A DNA stretch of 64,000 nucleotides, from positions 88,889 through 152,888 of the forward strand of contig NZ_BMFR01000008.1 of the NCBI RefSeq assembly GCF_014638995.1. Direction: 5' to 3'. The stretch is from Virgibacillus oceani. GTDB taxonomy: Bacteria; Bacillota; Bacilli; Bacillales; Amphibacillaceae. Positions 27,601 to 37,239 of this stretch are shown in pieces (the stretch's first letter is position 1; every line of letters starts with the position of its first letter). The position numbers and the translations under genes are program-made. Under the pieces are notes generated by a model. That model searched no databases. It was not told the origin of the DNA and saw nothing but the letters and a program-made list of their open reading frames with translations.

Positions 27601-28272
27601 ATGGAAATTTATCAAGGTAAGAAGAAGCAGCTGTATTTAGAAAAGAACTCTATTGCACATTTATTTTCCTTTCCAGTCGAAGAATTCATGGAAGTGCGTG
27701 AATATCAACGTGATGATTGGATTATACAGGAAGGCATGAGGCCAGCTTTTTTATTTTACGTTTTAGAAGGAAAGGCGAAAATATATATAACCCATCAGAA
27801 TGGAAAAGTGTCCTTAATTAATTTTATCAATGAAAATGAATATATTGGGGAAATGGAATTATTACATGATGTGTATTATACAAAAGGGATTCAAGCATTG
27901 ACGAAAACGGTTTGTATTGCACTGCCAATGCATTACTATCGCACGAAATTGCTGGAGGATACGAAATTTCTCAGGGAGCTAACCAGGTTCTTAAGTGTAA
28001 AGGCAACACTTATGGCGGCCAAGTATTCACAGCTTCTCGCTTTTCCACTTGAAAACCGGCTTGCAGATTTCATTTTGCAAACGGCGGATGAAGGGGTATA
28101 TAAGGAGAAACACGTAGTTGCATGTGATTATTTAGGTATATCCTATCGTCACTTCATGCATGTGCTTACACAGTTCTGCAATAAAGGATACCTGCAAAAG
28201 GAAGGGCGGACGTATTTAATTAAACAATTTAACTCCTTAGATGCGCTTGCTGAGATGCTGAAGAATAAGTAA
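27601..28272 (+). CDS. Crp/Fnr-family transcriptional regulator (YeiL-like)
   Basis: A 223-residue regulator. Residues 30-130 form a cyclic-nucleotide-binding-like beta-barrel (WIIQEGMRPAFLFYVLEGKAKIYI). The C-terminal winged helix is in VVACDYLGISYRHFMHVLTQF. It lacks an N-terminal Cys cluster, so it is not an oxygen-sensing FNR. It lies opposite an MFS transporter and before a methyltransferase gene 45 nt away. It likely controls one or both. Confidence 0.87.
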   Translation: MEIYQGKKKQLYLEKNSIAHLFSFPVEEFMEVREYQRDDWIIQEGMRPAFLFYVLEGKAKIYITHQNGKVSLINFINENEYIGEMELLHDVYYTKGIQALTKTVCIALPMHYYRTKLLEDTKFLRELTRFLSVKATLMAAKYSQLLAFPLENRLADFILQTADEGVYKEKHVVACDYLGISYRHFMHVLTQFCNKGYLQKEGRTYLIKQFNSLDALAEMLKNK

Positions 28273-28317
28273 CCATTAAATGGATAACACTTAGTATAAA
28301 AAAATGGAGGGGAAGCA

Positions 28318-28923
28318 ATGGAAAAGGAAAGACGCATTCACCTATTTGACAAACAGGCAGCTAAATATGAAAAAAGAAGGAAACGGCAGTCAGGAAATGG
28401 ATGGCGCAGAAGAATGTTTGGGTCGGTTAAGGGGAAAACACTTGAAGTGGCGGTCGGTGCGGGAATGAATTTTAATTATTTTCCGAAGTCGATAGAATAC
28501 ACGGGGGTTGATTTTAGCCCTGCAATGCTTGAAAAAGCTAAGGCAGCTGCGAAAGAATACGCTATAAAGTCGGAGTTTGTTTTGTCAGAAGTTGAAAATC
28601 TATCTTTTCCCGAGAATACGTTTGATACCATTGTTTCCTCAGGGACCTTGTGCAGTTATGAAGATCCAGTAAAGGTATTGAAACTATTTAACAAGTGGTG
28701 TAAAAAGGATGGGAAAATTTTATTGCTGGAACATGGAATAGTTGAAAATGCTGTATTAGGCTGGTTTCAAAAACGGCTAAACCCTTTCGTGCTAAAACGG
28801 GTAGGCTGCCATCAGGATCGTGACATCCTGGAAATAGTGAGACGGTCCAGTGTTGAAATAGTGAATTGTGAAAGGGAATTATTAGGATATTTGTATATGA
28901 TATGGGCTAGTCCTGACAAATAA
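28318..28923 (+). CDS. Class I SAM-dependent methyltransferase
   Basis: A 201-residue methyltransferase of the UbiE/Methyltransf_11 kind. Motif I is TLEVAVGAGMNF, followed by YTGVDFSPAMLEKAK, and the post-motif region FDTIVSSGTLCSYEDPVK and LLLEHG. GGAGGGG precedes the ATG. It is probably cotranscribed with the Crp-type regulator. The substrate could be a lipid or small molecule. Confidence 0.87.
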   Translation: MEKERRIHLFDKQAAKYEKRRKRQSGNGWRRRMFGSVKGKTLEVAVGAGMNFNYFPKSIEYTGVDFSPAMLEKAKAAAKEYAIKSEFVLSEVENLSFPENTFDTIVSSGTLCSYEDPVKVLKLFNKWCKKDGKILLLEHGIVENAVLGWFQKRLNPFVLKRVGCHQDRDILEIVRRSSVEIVNCERELLGYLYMIWASPDK

Positions 28924-29109
28924 TGACCTTAGGAAGAATTATGTTTGTAACGGTTGTTTGAAATAAAAAAGTCTTGAATCAAATTTACACCACGTGATAT
29001 TATTAGTTAGATCAGTGTGTAGAGATATTGGTCTTCTTTTTATTGACCAAAAATATATGTCTTCATGATACGTCTGCCATCTGAAATATTATTTTTGGAG
29101 ATGACGAAT

Positions 29110-29616
29110 ATGCATGAAGAAACAAGATTACCTCGAAACGGCAAAGAATTTATACTGTTCTTAGCTATCATTTCAATCCTTTCAGTAAATATTATTGCCC
29201 CACTTATTATGGGATTTGAATTTGGATTCCATAAACAGACTTATTTCGAAACATTACAGGTTATTCCATTTGTATGGATCTGTGTCATTCTATTGGTAAC
29301 CCTGGTCGCAAACCCGATTGTTAATAAATTGATAGCCAAGTTCACGAAGCCTACAGATGGATTTAATGCAAAAGTATTATTTACAATCCTGTTTAGCGTA
29401 ACGATTTTGTCTATTTTACTGACAATTATCGGAACCTGGATTGGCATGAGAGAGATCAGTTTAGAACCATTTCAAACGTTCTTTTATGATTGGCCACGAA
29501 ACTTTTTTATTGCATTTTGGGTCGAAATGCTGATTGCACAGCCGATTGCTAGATTTGCAATGAAAAAGTTGCATGAAGGTCAGGCGCGTAAAGTGGTAAA
29601 TGCGGATGATATTTAG
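29110..29616 (+). CDS. DUF2798-type membrane protein
   Basis: A 168-residue protein with four hydrophobic segments (about residues 14-36, 49-69, 83-107 and 126-146) arranged as two similar halves ending in NPIVNKL and QPIARFAM, the DUF2798 pattern. ATG 29110 follows GGAG with 8 nt spacing. A longer frame from 29065 has no ribosome site. Function is unknown. A strong terminator follows. Confidence 0.82.
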   Translation: MHEETRLPRNGKEFILFLAIISILSVNIIAPLIMGFEFGFHKQTYFETLQVIPFVWICVILLVTLVANPIVNKLIAKFTKPTDGFNAKVLFTILFSVTILSILLTIIGTWIGMREISLEPFQTFFYDWPRNFFIAFWVEMLIAQPIARFAMKKLHEGQARKVVNADDI

Positions 29617-29672
29617 TTCAAAGCCTATATAGGTTTGGGATAACCTAGACAAAAATTCTTGATACTTCAGCA

Positions 29673-29718
29673 AATAAAATGGCATGTGAAAAGAATTATT
29701 TTCACATGCCATTTTATT
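29673..29718. terminator. Bidirectional terminator, 20-bp perfect stem
   Basis: AATAAAATGGCATGTGAAAA pairs with its full complement around a 6-nt loop. The A/T ends act as T-runs on both strands. It separates the DUF2798 gene from the convergent ImmA gene. Confidence 0.88.
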
Positions 29719-29808
29719 ATTTGTCGTTTAAGGCAATCATTTCAGAAGGGAACTTACTAGGTATGCACTTTTTCAGGTCTAGCATATTTGGATCATTTTT
29801 ATTTTCCT

Positions 29809-31005
29809 TTACGAAAATTTCGACCGCAGCTCAGTGACATTTGACAATCCGAAATCGTGTTCACTAACCAAATAACGATTAAAAAAGTCTAAATCTATTC
29901 CTGTTATTCGATGAAAATAACCAGTCTCTGCCATCCAGTCATTTTCAATCATCTGTCGAATATCGATTATTCCTTTTTTAATAGTTAAGTCCATGATCGA
30001 TTTTATTTTTTGTGGTTTTTGAATAGGAATTACCTCATCAAGAGGTTCCCTTTTTAAATAGCCTTTTCGATGAAGAGCTGCATAAAAATTACGATGACTT
30101 TTCGCATCCAATATACCTAAATTTGCTGCACGATAACCTAAAACTTGTAAAGACGTTTTCCATTTCTTTTTTAGGTCAATATATGCATCCGGGTTAGTTA
30201 TATGATCGGTAGCCCGCAAATCAGTTAAATAGGAATCTTCGGGCAGAAGAAACGCACCAGCAAACTGATTTGCTTCATTCTCAATTACTTTATGCTCTTT
30301 ACTAGTTAAATTTGTAAACTCAACTAGATAGTGAAGCAACAAATGTCCTAATTCATGTGCAATATCAAAATTTCTCCTTACAGCTGAACGTTTTAAATTT
30401 CCTAGAATGATAAATGGCCTGTCCTGTTTTGTCCATATGCTATAAGCATCGATATCCTCACCAATTGCTTTTTCAAATACAAAGATGCCACTTTTCTCCA
30501 CTAAAAACATTAGATCATCATTTGTGTCATTATGAAGCCCCAGTTCTTGGCGGGCAAGTCTGGCCGTTTTTCTTATTTGCGTTTCCCTGTCATCATTAGA
30601 AGTGTTGAGATAATCAATTGTGTCATTTCGTAACTGAATAATTTTTTGCGTTGGGTAGGATACTTTGTACGTTAAATAGTTAATAAAGCTATCCAAAAAT
30701 TCAATATGCTTAGCCTCCGCTTGGGTTTTAGAAATAACATTCATTACTTTTGAACGGTATGCAATGTTCATAACTGGTATATTTCCGTGGTTAAAATATC
30801 GGCTGAGCACGTCTTTATTATAAAAATATTTACTTCTAACCAGAAAAATAGATTTAAGATCATTAACAATCTTCATTTTTGGCGATGTATAATTATTTTC
30901 ATATTGCCATATTGCTTGTTCCGTAACATTTAACATGTTAGAGAGCTGTTTTCGTGAATAACCATGCATGGTGCGAAGATTGGTAAGATTTTCACCAATA
31001 AACAT
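29809..31005 (-). CDS. XRE-type HTH plus ImmA/IrrE metallopeptidase
   Basis: A 398-residue protein. Residues 1-60 form an XRE helix-turn-helix (GYSRKQLSNMLNVTEQAIWQYE). Residues 150-260 hold the ImmA/IrrE zinc peptidase with FDIAHELGHLLLH (HExxH) and the third-ligand region ENEANQFAGAFLLPE. About 120 C-terminal residues follow. Such proteins cleave repressors in mobile elements or serve as antitoxin-like regulators. GGGGGAG precedes the ATG. It lies 24 nt after an unknown gene on the same strand, forming a two-gene accessory unit closed by terminators. Confidence 0.9.
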   Translation of the reverse strand: MFIGENLTNLRTMHGYSRKQLSNMLNVTEQAIWQYENNYTSPKMKIVNDLKSIFLVRSKYFYNKDVLSRYFNHGNIPVMNIAYRSKVMNVISKTQAEAKHIEFLDSFINYLTYKVSYPTQKIIQLRNDTIDYLNTSNDDRETQIRKTARLARQELGLHNDTNDDLMFLVEKSGIFVFEKAIGEDIDAYSIWTKQDRPFIILGNLKRSAVRRNFDIAHELGHLLLHYLVEFTNLTSKEHKVIENEANQFAGAFLLPEDSYLTDLRATDHITNPDAYIDLKKKWKTSLQVLGYRAANLGILDAKSHRNFYAALHRKGYLKREPLDEVIPIQKPQKIKSIMDLTIKKGIIDIRQMIENDWMAETGYFHRITGIDLDFFNRYLVSEHDFGLSNVTELRSKFS

Positions 31006-31029
31006 AATGCTCCCCCTATCTAAACTAAA

Positions 31030-31785
31030 TTAATTTTTTTCCTCTTGATCATCCTGAAAGATACCAATATCGTACTCTGCAGGGTCAATTAAATTATTAT
31101 TTGTATCTGGAGCTATGATTTCTTTTTCGTTATCGGTCAGTTCGGCTCCAGAAATATATTTTGAAAGGTTATCAATCCTATATGCTATATTGTCACCTGG
31201 ATTTGGCAAGTAATGCATGATTTTTGAAATCTGAAATGCATCATCAATTTCATAAGTCAGAATGTGAAACTCATTATACAATTCCTGAAAGTGATTAAGA
31301 TCATCTTGTACTAGGTCTTCTGAAATTTTAAACGAAAGTTGTATACTTTGTCTACTCGGATTTTCTACCTGTTGATGGTTGGTTGAGAATTCTAGTTTCT
31401 TATTAATTTTTGATAGTTCATGGAGGTATGTTCGACGGATTTTATTATTTCCTTTATTGGGTAAAATTGCTTGAGAAAAGCTATTTTCATTAAAGTATGC
31501 AGCATTTTTAATTAGAAATAGTTTTTTTGTGTCACCTTGAATAAATTGCAGGTAATCCCATGTTAGACCAGCTTTCGCCTTTTTGTAAGAAAAATTGAGA
31601 TCACTGCAAATATCTGCAATTTTACTTTCAATAAAGTTTCCTTTAGTCCATGCAAAAGCAGAGCTTATTTTCATTTTATTATGACGATCCATGCGATGTT
31701 CTATGTAATCTCGATAACCTTCCACAATAGCTTGAACAATCGTTTTGCTAATACCAGTATCAAATTTATACTGTTCCAAAGTCAT
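31030..31785 (-). CDS. Unknown protein paired with the XRE/ImmA gene
   Basis: About 251 residues, soluble and AT-rich in codon use. The middle has DYLQFIQGDTKKLFLIKN and the C-terminus is acidic and Asn-rich (NNNLIDPAEYDIGIFQDDQEEKN). The start is uncertain: AGGAG suits a TTG at 31779 best, an ATG at 31785 is very close to it, and an ATG at 31797 lies upstream. It may belong to the DUF5986-type partners of ImmA proteins, but I am not sure. It is the first gene of the pair and could be the effector. Confidence 0.72.
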   Translation of the reverse strand: MTLEQYKFDTGISKTIVQAIVEGYRDYIEHRMDRHNKMKISSAFAWTKGNFIESKIADICSDLNFSYKKAKAGLTWDYLQFIQGDTKKLFLIKNAAYFNENSFSQAILPNKGNNKIRRTYLHELSKINKKLEFSTNHQQVENPSRQSIQLSFKISEDLVQDDLNHFQELYNEFHILTYEIDDAFQISKIMHYLPNPGDNIAYRIDNLSKYISGAELTDNEKEIIAPDTNNNLIDPAEYDIGIFQDDQEEKN

Positions 31786-32160
31786 CACTCCTGTCATAGA
31801 AATGTATTTTGACTATATTTTAACTTATATTAGCAGATTAGGGAATGATTAATTTTTATATTTTTAAAGTTTAAATGAAAATCATAGCTTATTTTATAGT
31901 TAGATTGAAAAACTCGATGTTGAACTTATAGAAACTGCCTTTATCCAAGCTAGATATTTTACCAACTATTAAATACACTGCATTTATCACGTTTTTGTAA
32001 CAATATATTTTATTCTATTGCTTTTAGTGATACACTAATAGTAGGTTATTTTTGATCAGAAAAGATGTGTAATTAGGATGCACCCTGGTTTGCTTTGACA
32101 TCTGAGAGGGCGCACCTGCATCCTTTCTGCAAATCTCATTTGATAAGAAGGATGGAAAAC
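31786..32160. other. Region between the ImmA unit and the mqo gene
   Basis: About 375 very AT-rich bases without a gene. The first half should hold the divergent promoter of the minus-strand pair. The second half contains the structured leader at 32064-32123 before mqo. Confidence 0.5.
32064..32123 (+). promoter_or_regulatory. Candidate structured RNA leader upstream of mqo
   Basis: GGATGC/GCATCC and CCCT/AGGG make a hairpin (32076-32086 with 32107-32123). Its loop holds ACATC (32098-32102), complementary to GATGT at 32064-32068, which would give a pseudoknot. It lies about 40 nt before the mqo start. I do not recognise it as a known riboswitch. Confidence 0.4.
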
Positions 32161-33684
32161 ATGAGTAACAAACATACTACAACGGATGTTATCCTAATTG
32201 GCGCTGGAATCATGAGCGCGACATTGGGATCATTTTTAAAAGAACTGGCACCAGATTGGAGAATTACCATTTTTGAAAAACTCGATAAGGCAGGGGAAGA
32301 AAGCTCTAACGAATGGAATAATGCGGGAACTGGACATTCTGCATTGTGCGAGCTTAACTACACACCTGAACAGCCGGACGGGTCGATAGATATTACGAAG
32401 GCATTAAAAATAAATGAACAGTTTCAGCTTTCCAAGCAATTTTGGTCTTATCTTGTAAACAGTAATCAGCTAGACAATCCAAGAGATTTTATTATGCCAT
32501 TGCCACATATGAGTTTAGTGCATGGAGAAGATAATGTGGAATTTTTAAAGAAACGGGTTGAAGCACTTTCTGACAATCCGCTATTCGATGGAATGGAGTT
32601 TTCCGATGATCCAGAAACGTTGAAGAACTGGATTCCGCTAATAATGAATGAGCGTTCAGTAGATGAGCCGATAGCAGCAACAAAAATTGATTCTGGAACG
32701 GATGTTAACTTTGGAGCGTTGACTCGTAAATTGCTGGACCATTTAAAGAGTCAAGATGTTACGATCAATTACAATCATACTGTGGATGATATAAAACGTA
32801 CGGAAGACGGTACATGGGAATTGAAAGTACGGAATTATGAAGAGGATAAACTGGAATACCATACAGCAAAATTCGTCTTTGTTGGTGCAGGTGGAGGGGC
32901 GTTGCCTTTACTGCAAAAAACCGGTATACCGGAATCGAAGCATATTGGCGGATTCCCGGTAAGCGGCTTATTTTTGGTGTGCAATAATCCGGAAGTTGTT
33001 GCCGAACACCATGCGAAGGTATACGGTAAAGCTAAGGTTGGCGCGCCGCCAATGTCTGTTCCGCACCTTGACACAAGATTTCTTGGTGATAAAAAGTCAT
33101 TATTGTTCGGACCATACGCTGGCTTTTCGCCGAAGTTTCTAAAGAACGGATCATTGTTCGATTTGGTTGGTTCCGTCAAGCCGAATAATCTTTTAACAAT
33201 GCTTGCAGCGGGTGTGAAAAACGTTTCTTTGACCAAGTACCTGATCGAGCAAGTTTTACAATCGAAGGAAAAACGCATGGAAGAATTACGTGAATTTGTC
33301 CCGAATGCGAAAAGCAAGGATTGGGATATTGTCGTAGCGGGGCAGCGCGTGCAGGTTATTAAGGATACCGAAGCGGGTGGTAAAGGAACGCTTCAATTTG
33401 GTACGGAGGTCGTTAGTGGTGCTAATGGGACAATTGCAGCATTGCTCGGTGCTTCTCCGGGTGCCTCAACAGCTGTTCACGTAATGCTTGAAGTATTAGA
33501 AAAATGCTTCCCGCAACAAGCGAAGGAATGGGAACCGAAAATAAAAGAAATCATTCCTTCATACGGCAAGTCGCTTAAAGATAATCCAGAGCTCGCCCGT
33601 AGAATTCAAACTGAAACAGCACAGGCGCTGGGCTTAGTAAATCAGCAACAAAAAAACGCAGATAATATATTACAGGAAGCATAG
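32161..33684 (+). CDS. mqo: Malate:quinone oxidoreductase
   Basis: A 507-residue FAD-dependent peripheral membrane enzyme that oxidises malate to oxaloacetate and reduces quinone. The N-terminal FAD site is [20 protein letters not shown]. Typical Mqo stretches are [40 protein letters not shown], and the late [27 protein letters not shown] 32161 follows GAAGG. A longer frame from 32095 runs through the structured leader and is rejected. A REP2-type terminator follows the stop immediately. Confidence 0.95.
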   Translation: MSNKHTTTDVILIGAGIMSATLGSFLKELAPDWRITIFEKLDKAGEESSNEWNNAGTGHSALCELNYTPEQPDGSIDITKALKINEQFQLSKQFWSYLVNSNQLDNPRDFIMPLPHMSLVHGEDNVEFLKKRVEALSDNPLFDGMEFSDDPETLKNWIPLIMNERSVDEPIAATKIDSGTDVNFGALTRKLLDHLKSQDVTINYNHTVDDIKRTEDGTWELKVRNYEEDKLEYHTAKFVFVGAGGGALPLLQKTGIPESKHIGGFPVSGLFLVCNNPEVVAEHHAKVYGKAKVGAPPMSVPHLDTRFLGDKKSLLFGPYAGFSPKFLKNGSLFDLVGSVKPNNLLTMLAAGVKNVSLTKYLIEQVLQSKEKRMEELREFVPNAKSKDWDIVVAGQRVQVIKDTEAGGKGTLQFGTEVVSGANGTIAALLGASPGASTAVHVMLEVLEKCFPQQAKEWEPKIKEIIPSYGKSLKDNPELARRIQTETAQALGLVNQQQKNADNILQEA

Positions 33685-33724
33685 TGGGACACGGGGGTCA
33701 GACCCCGTGTCCCACTATTTTTTT
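33683..33724 (+). terminator. REP2 palindrome acting as rho-independent terminator of mqo
   Basis: AGTGGGACACGGGG and its perfect complement enclose a 6-7 nt loop and are followed by ATTTTTTT. The stem overlaps the TAG stop of mqo. It is a REP2 core with a T-run, so repeat and terminator coincide. Confidence 0.88.
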
Positions 33725-33840
33725 GATGCGGGGGCTTTAGACCATAAGAGCAAGAATGAGGATGCAATCACTAATGCTGCCTAGTAAAATAAGTTATACC
33801 AAATAAGCATTTACGCGAAACAAAGTTAGGGTGGTCGCTG

Positions 33841-34398
33841 ATGGAAGCTGTCAATTTTACGTTTGAAGAGATGTGGGATAGGATTATCGCTTGTGATCAT
33901 AAATATGATGGTTTATTTTTTACCGCTGTAAAAACAACTAAAATATATTGCAGGCCATCCTGCAAATCCAGAAAGCCAAAAAAGGCAAATGTAGAATTTT
34001 ATTATGATATCAATGAAGTGGAACGTGCGGGTTATCGTGCTTGTAAAAGATGCCAGCCAGAGGTTGAGCATTCCCCGAATATTCAGCTAGTCAAAAGTAC
34101 CATTACTGTTTTGGTTAATCATTATAATAACCATATGCGCCTAAAGGATATAGCCGATGAAGTTGGGATAAGTGCCTTTTATCTGGAACGAATATTTAAG
34201 GAGGAGACGGGTGATACACCTCGTACCTATTTGGAAAAAATCCGTGTTGATAAGGCAGCTCATCTCCTTAGAAGTACTGGCCAGACGAATCTTGAAATAT
34301 GCTATGAGGTTGGCTTTCAAAGCCCATCCAATTTTTACAGAGTGTTTAAAAGCTGGATGGATTGTTCTCCCAATGAATATCGAAAACGCAATAGGTAA
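33841..34398 (+). CDS. adaA: AdaA-type methylphosphotriester acceptor and transcriptional activator
   Basis: A 185-residue protein. Residues 1-80 form the Ada zinc domain with Cys in KIYCRPSCKSRKP and ACKRCQP, one of which accepts methyl from DNA phosphotriesters. Residues 90-185 form an AraC helix-turn-helix pair (DIADEVGISAFYLERIFKEETG, then EICYEVGFQSPSNFYRVFK). The methylated form activates repair genes. It heads an operon with alkA and ogt genes, so it controls its own neighbours. Confidence 0.93.
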   Translation: MEAVNFTFEEMWDRIIACDHKYDGLFFTAVKTTKIYCRPSCKSRKPKKANVEFYYDINEVERAGYRACKRCQPEVEHSPNIQLVKSTITVLVNHYNNHMRLKDIADEVGISAFYLERIFKEETGDTPRTYLEKIRVDKAAHLLRSTGQTNLEICYEVGFQSPSNFYRVFKSWMDCSPNEYRKRNR

Positions 34399-34410
34399 GG
34401 AGGTCATGCC

Positions 34411-35331
34411 ATGAATTGGAGTGACCACGAGTCTTTTATAAGAGTGTATCCTCCAAAGGAATTCAATTTTGATGAATGTCTAGCATTCTTGGGCAGGTCT
34501 GATCAAGAAGTGCTCCACCGGATTAACGGTGGACATGTGTTTAAATTAATTAAAGTGAGTGGAGCATTGGTTTTATTTAAAGTTGAATACAGTAATGATT
34601 CCATAATAGTCGAATTTCTAACTAAAACCCCAGCTATAGAAATCCGAAACAAAGTTGCAGCATATATATGGGATTGGTTTGATCTAGATTGTGATTTAGA
34701 TGAATTCTATAATCTGGCAAGTCAGGATAAGATTTTGCGGAAGCTGGCACAAGACTATTTTGGGTTACGGATGATTAGTATTCAAGATTTATTTGAAGCT
34801 TTAACATGGGCGATTTTAGGGCAGCAAATCAATTTAACTTTTGCATACACACTGAAGAGGCGTTTTGTTGAACGGTTTGGGGAATGTCTAACCTATAATG
34901 GAGATACCTTCTGGTTGTTCCCTTCATTTGAACAAATTTCATCCTTGGACGTGAAGGATTTAAGGATACTGCAAATTACCGGCAGGAAATCTGAATATAT
35001 CATAGGGATTGCAAACGCTATGAAGAATGGTGAATTAACAAAGGACTTTTTAAAACATCAACAGGATGATCAGCAGACTCAAATATTGCTGATGCAATAC
35101 AGGGGAGTCGGTGCCTGGACTGCAAATTATGTTATGATGAAATGCCTACACAACAAGAATTCCTTTCCAATAGCAGATGTTGGTCTTCATCATGCAATAA
35201 AGCACCAGCTAGGTTTAGAGCGTAAACCGACTATTAAAGAAATTGAAAAACTGTCATTAGGCTGGAAGGGCTGGCAGGCATATGCTACTTTCTATCTTTG
35301 GAGGTCTTTATATGACTCAAATTATTCATAA
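34411..35331 (+). CDS. alkA: DNA-3-methyladenine glycosylase II (AlkA-like)
   Basis: A 306-residue base-excision repair enzyme that releases alkylated purines. The HhH-GPD fold occupies the C-terminal half: ALTWAILGQQINLTFA, then the hairpin and catalytic-Asp region LLMQYRGVGAWTANYVMMKCL and FPIADVGLHHAIK. The N-terminal 100 residues match the AlkA-type beta domain. It begins 12 nt after adaA with its own GGAGG site and overlaps the next gene by 20 nt. Confidence 0.92.
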   Translation: MNWSDHESFIRVYPPKEFNFDECLAFLGRSDQEVLHRINGGHVFKLIKVSGALVLFKVEYSNDSIIVEFLTKTPAIEIRNKVAAYIWDWFDLDCDLDEFYNLASQDKILRKLAQDYFGLRMISIQDLFEALTWAILGQQINLTFAYTLKRRFVERFGECLTYNGDTFWLFPSFEQISSLDVKDLRILQITGRKSEYIIGIANAMKNGELTKDFLKHQQDDQQTQILLMQYRGVGAWTANYVMMKCLHNKNSFPIADVGLHHAIKHQLGLERKPTIKEIEKLSLGWKGWQAYATFYLWRSLYDSNYS

Positions 35332-35797
35332 GCTATATTATCCAACGCTAATCGGGGTACTGGAGATTACCGGTACTGATGAAGCAGTTATTTCCATACT
35401 CTTTACAGAAGAAAATAAAGTAGATGAAGATCAAGAAGAAGTCCCGCCGGTTTTAGAAGTTTGTAAACAGCAGCTTGATGAATATTTTAAAGGAACTCGC
35501 AGTGAATTTACTTTTTCATATAGGCTGGAAGGTACAGCTTTTCAAAAGAAGGTTTGGAATGCATTAAAGGAAATACCTTATGCAAAAACGGGTTCCTATA
35601 AAGACATAGCTGTTTCAATTGGAAATGAAAAAGCCATTAGGGCAGTGGGCAATGCGAATGGTAAAAATAAATTAAGCATTGTCATTCCATGCCATCGAGT
35701 AATAGGGTCAGATGGAAAACTGACTGGCTACGCTGGAGGGCTTTGGAGGAAGGAATGGCTGCTGAGACATGAGCGTTCATTTAAAAAGAACATATAG
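35312..35797 (+). CDS. ogt: Methylated-DNA--protein-cysteine methyltransferase
   Basis: A 161-residue suicide repair protein. The acceptor Cys is in the perfect IPCHRVIG motif, with the DNA-binding helix-turn-helix before it (YKDIAVSIGNEKAIRAVGNANGKN). ATG 35312 follows TTTGGAGG and lies inside the end of alkA. It completes an adaptive-response operon like B. subtilis adaA-adaB. The name adaB would be equally apt. Confidence 0.94.
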   Translation: MTQIIHKLYYPTLIGVLEITGTDEAVISILFTEENKVDEDQEEVPPVLEVCKQQLDEYFKGTRSEFTFSYRLEGTAFQKKVWNALKEIPYAKTGSYKDIAVSIGNEKAIRAVGNANGKNKLSIVIPCHRVIGSDGKLTGYAGGLWRKEWLLRHERSFKKNI

Positions 35798-35799
35798 CG

Positions 35800-35867
35800 C
35801 GGGACAGAGGGATAGGCTACTCTTCCCAGCAGGAGTAAAATGTGGGACAATGAACCCCTGTCTCGCA
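35800..35867. repeat. REP2-type palindrome with long stem
   Basis: GCGGGACAGAGGG pairs with CCCCTGTCTCGC, and an inner CTACTC/GGAGTA stem closes it. It contains GGGACAATGAACCCCTG, also seen at 41480. It starts 3 nt after the ogt stop and ends at the convergent AraC gene. Confidence 0.75.
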
Positions 35868-35868
35868 C

Positions 35869-37095
35869 TTATTCCCCGTTTCTAAATTGCTTTGGTGTTT
35901 TACCTGTGAATTTTTTGAATACCTTAATAAAATAACTCTGATCGTTAAAGTTCAGCCAGGAATAAATTTCTGATATTGGGTAGGTTGTTAATGATAACAG
36001 TTTCTTTGCTTCATCCACTCTTTGGCGTTGAATATATTTACTTATTGAAAGACCTGCCTCCTTCTTAAACAGGCCAGATAGGTAATTCGGACTTAAGTTA
36101 CTTATTCTTGCTAGCTGACCCAATGTAATTTCTTCATACAAATGGTTGTAAATATAGCGCTGGCAAATGATGATGGCTGCGGAATAGGTACTTTTTTTCA
36201 ATTTGGAGACACGCTCTGTAAATTCGTTGACTGCCTCTGTCATAATGGTGGAGATTTCCACAATGCTTTCTCGTTCTTCTATTTGCTGAATATAATAATC
36301 ATTTAATGTAAACGCAGTTTCTTCATTTAATCCCCCTTCAATAGCTGCTCGGCAAATAAGTGCCACACCTGTAATCATCAGGTTCTTTTCACTTCGAATC
36401 CGGCTGTGTTTTGCTAAGGACCCAAATTCATCTTCACCAATAATCGAATAGCGAATAACATCTTTAACTTTATCGGTCTGTCCATTTTTTACATAGTCCA
36501 GCAAAACACGCTCATGGGATAGATTGCTATGGGAAATAAAGTTTCTCCTTCTTTTTGAAATTTCAAGATCAAGTAAATCCTTTGACTTTACGTTGGATTC
36601 GTTTTTGCCCATGTCTTTAATGGCCGACTGATTTAGCTTCTGTTGGTAAATCAGATAGTAAGTCAATAGACTGATTGATAGAAATTGCTGCGGATCAATT
36701 ACTGGAATGGTTTGGTAAAATGTTAGAAGGGTTCGTTTGTTAACCGACCCTCCCAATGTATTCAATATGACGTTAATTTTTTCATTATCTAACTGGGATT
36801 CCAGGCATGGTCCAATGATTATCGTTCCATGGTACTGGTGTTCAGTTTTTAAATGGATAAGGAAAAAGTGCATGGCGGCAAGCGAAAAATGAACAGGAGC
36901 TTTTTCCGGGCTATGTTGTTGGGAGTGTGCCTTCAATTGATCTTTGAGGGAAATGTAATAGGCATTTTTGTGAAAATCACTAGCGGAACATTCTAATTTA
37001 AATTCTCCTTGTTTATTCATATAAAAAACAGATAATCGATGTGCTTCATAAATAAGTTGACAAATGTATTTAATTTCCTCCAAAGAATGCTTCAT
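35869..37095 (-). CDS. AraC-family transcriptional regulator with large N-terminal sensor
   Basis: A 408-residue regulator. The last 100 residues hold two helix-turn-helices (LGQLARISNLSPNYLSGLFKKEAG and ISEIYSWLNFNDQSYFIKVFKKFTGKTPKQFR). The first 290 form an uncharacterised sensor region with no membrane segments. It is divergent from an SDR dehydrogenase gene, 144 nt apart, and may regulate the two SDR genes. The signal is unknown. Confidence 0.88.
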   Translation of the reverse strand: MKHSLEEIKYICQLIYEAHRLSVFYMNKQGEFKLECSASDFHKNAYYISLKDQLKAHSQQHSPEKAPVHFSLAAMHFFLIHLKTEHQYHGTIIIGPCLESQLDNEKINVILNTLGGSVNKRTLLTFYQTIPVIDPQQFLSISLLTYYLIYQQKLNQSAIKDMGKNESNVKSKDLLDLEISKRRRNFISHSNLSHERVLLDYVKNGQTDKVKDVIRYSIIGEDEFGSLAKHSRIRSEKNLMITGVALICRAAIEGGLNEETAFTLNDYYIQQIEERESIVEISTIMTEAVNEFTERVSKLKKSTYSAAIIICQRYIYNHLYEEITLGQLARISNLSPNYLSGLFKKEAGLSISKYIQRQRVDEAKKLLSLTTYPISEIYSWLNFNDQSYFIKVFKKFTGKTPKQFRNGE

Positions 37096-37239
37096 CTAAT
37101 TTTCTCCCGTCCCATGATAGCGATTACAGTATATTTTTAATTATAGTAAAAAAATACTATTAAACGTAGAAAAGTGCAATAAATAAATTCAGATAACGAA
37201 TAAAATGAAACTGAGTTATATGATAAGGAGGGGTCAATT

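Noticed and set aside
32095..32160. Upstream extension of the mqo reading frame
   Set aside because: The extra 22 codons run through the structured leader, and the FAD-binding strand begins only after ATG 32161, which has a ribosome site.
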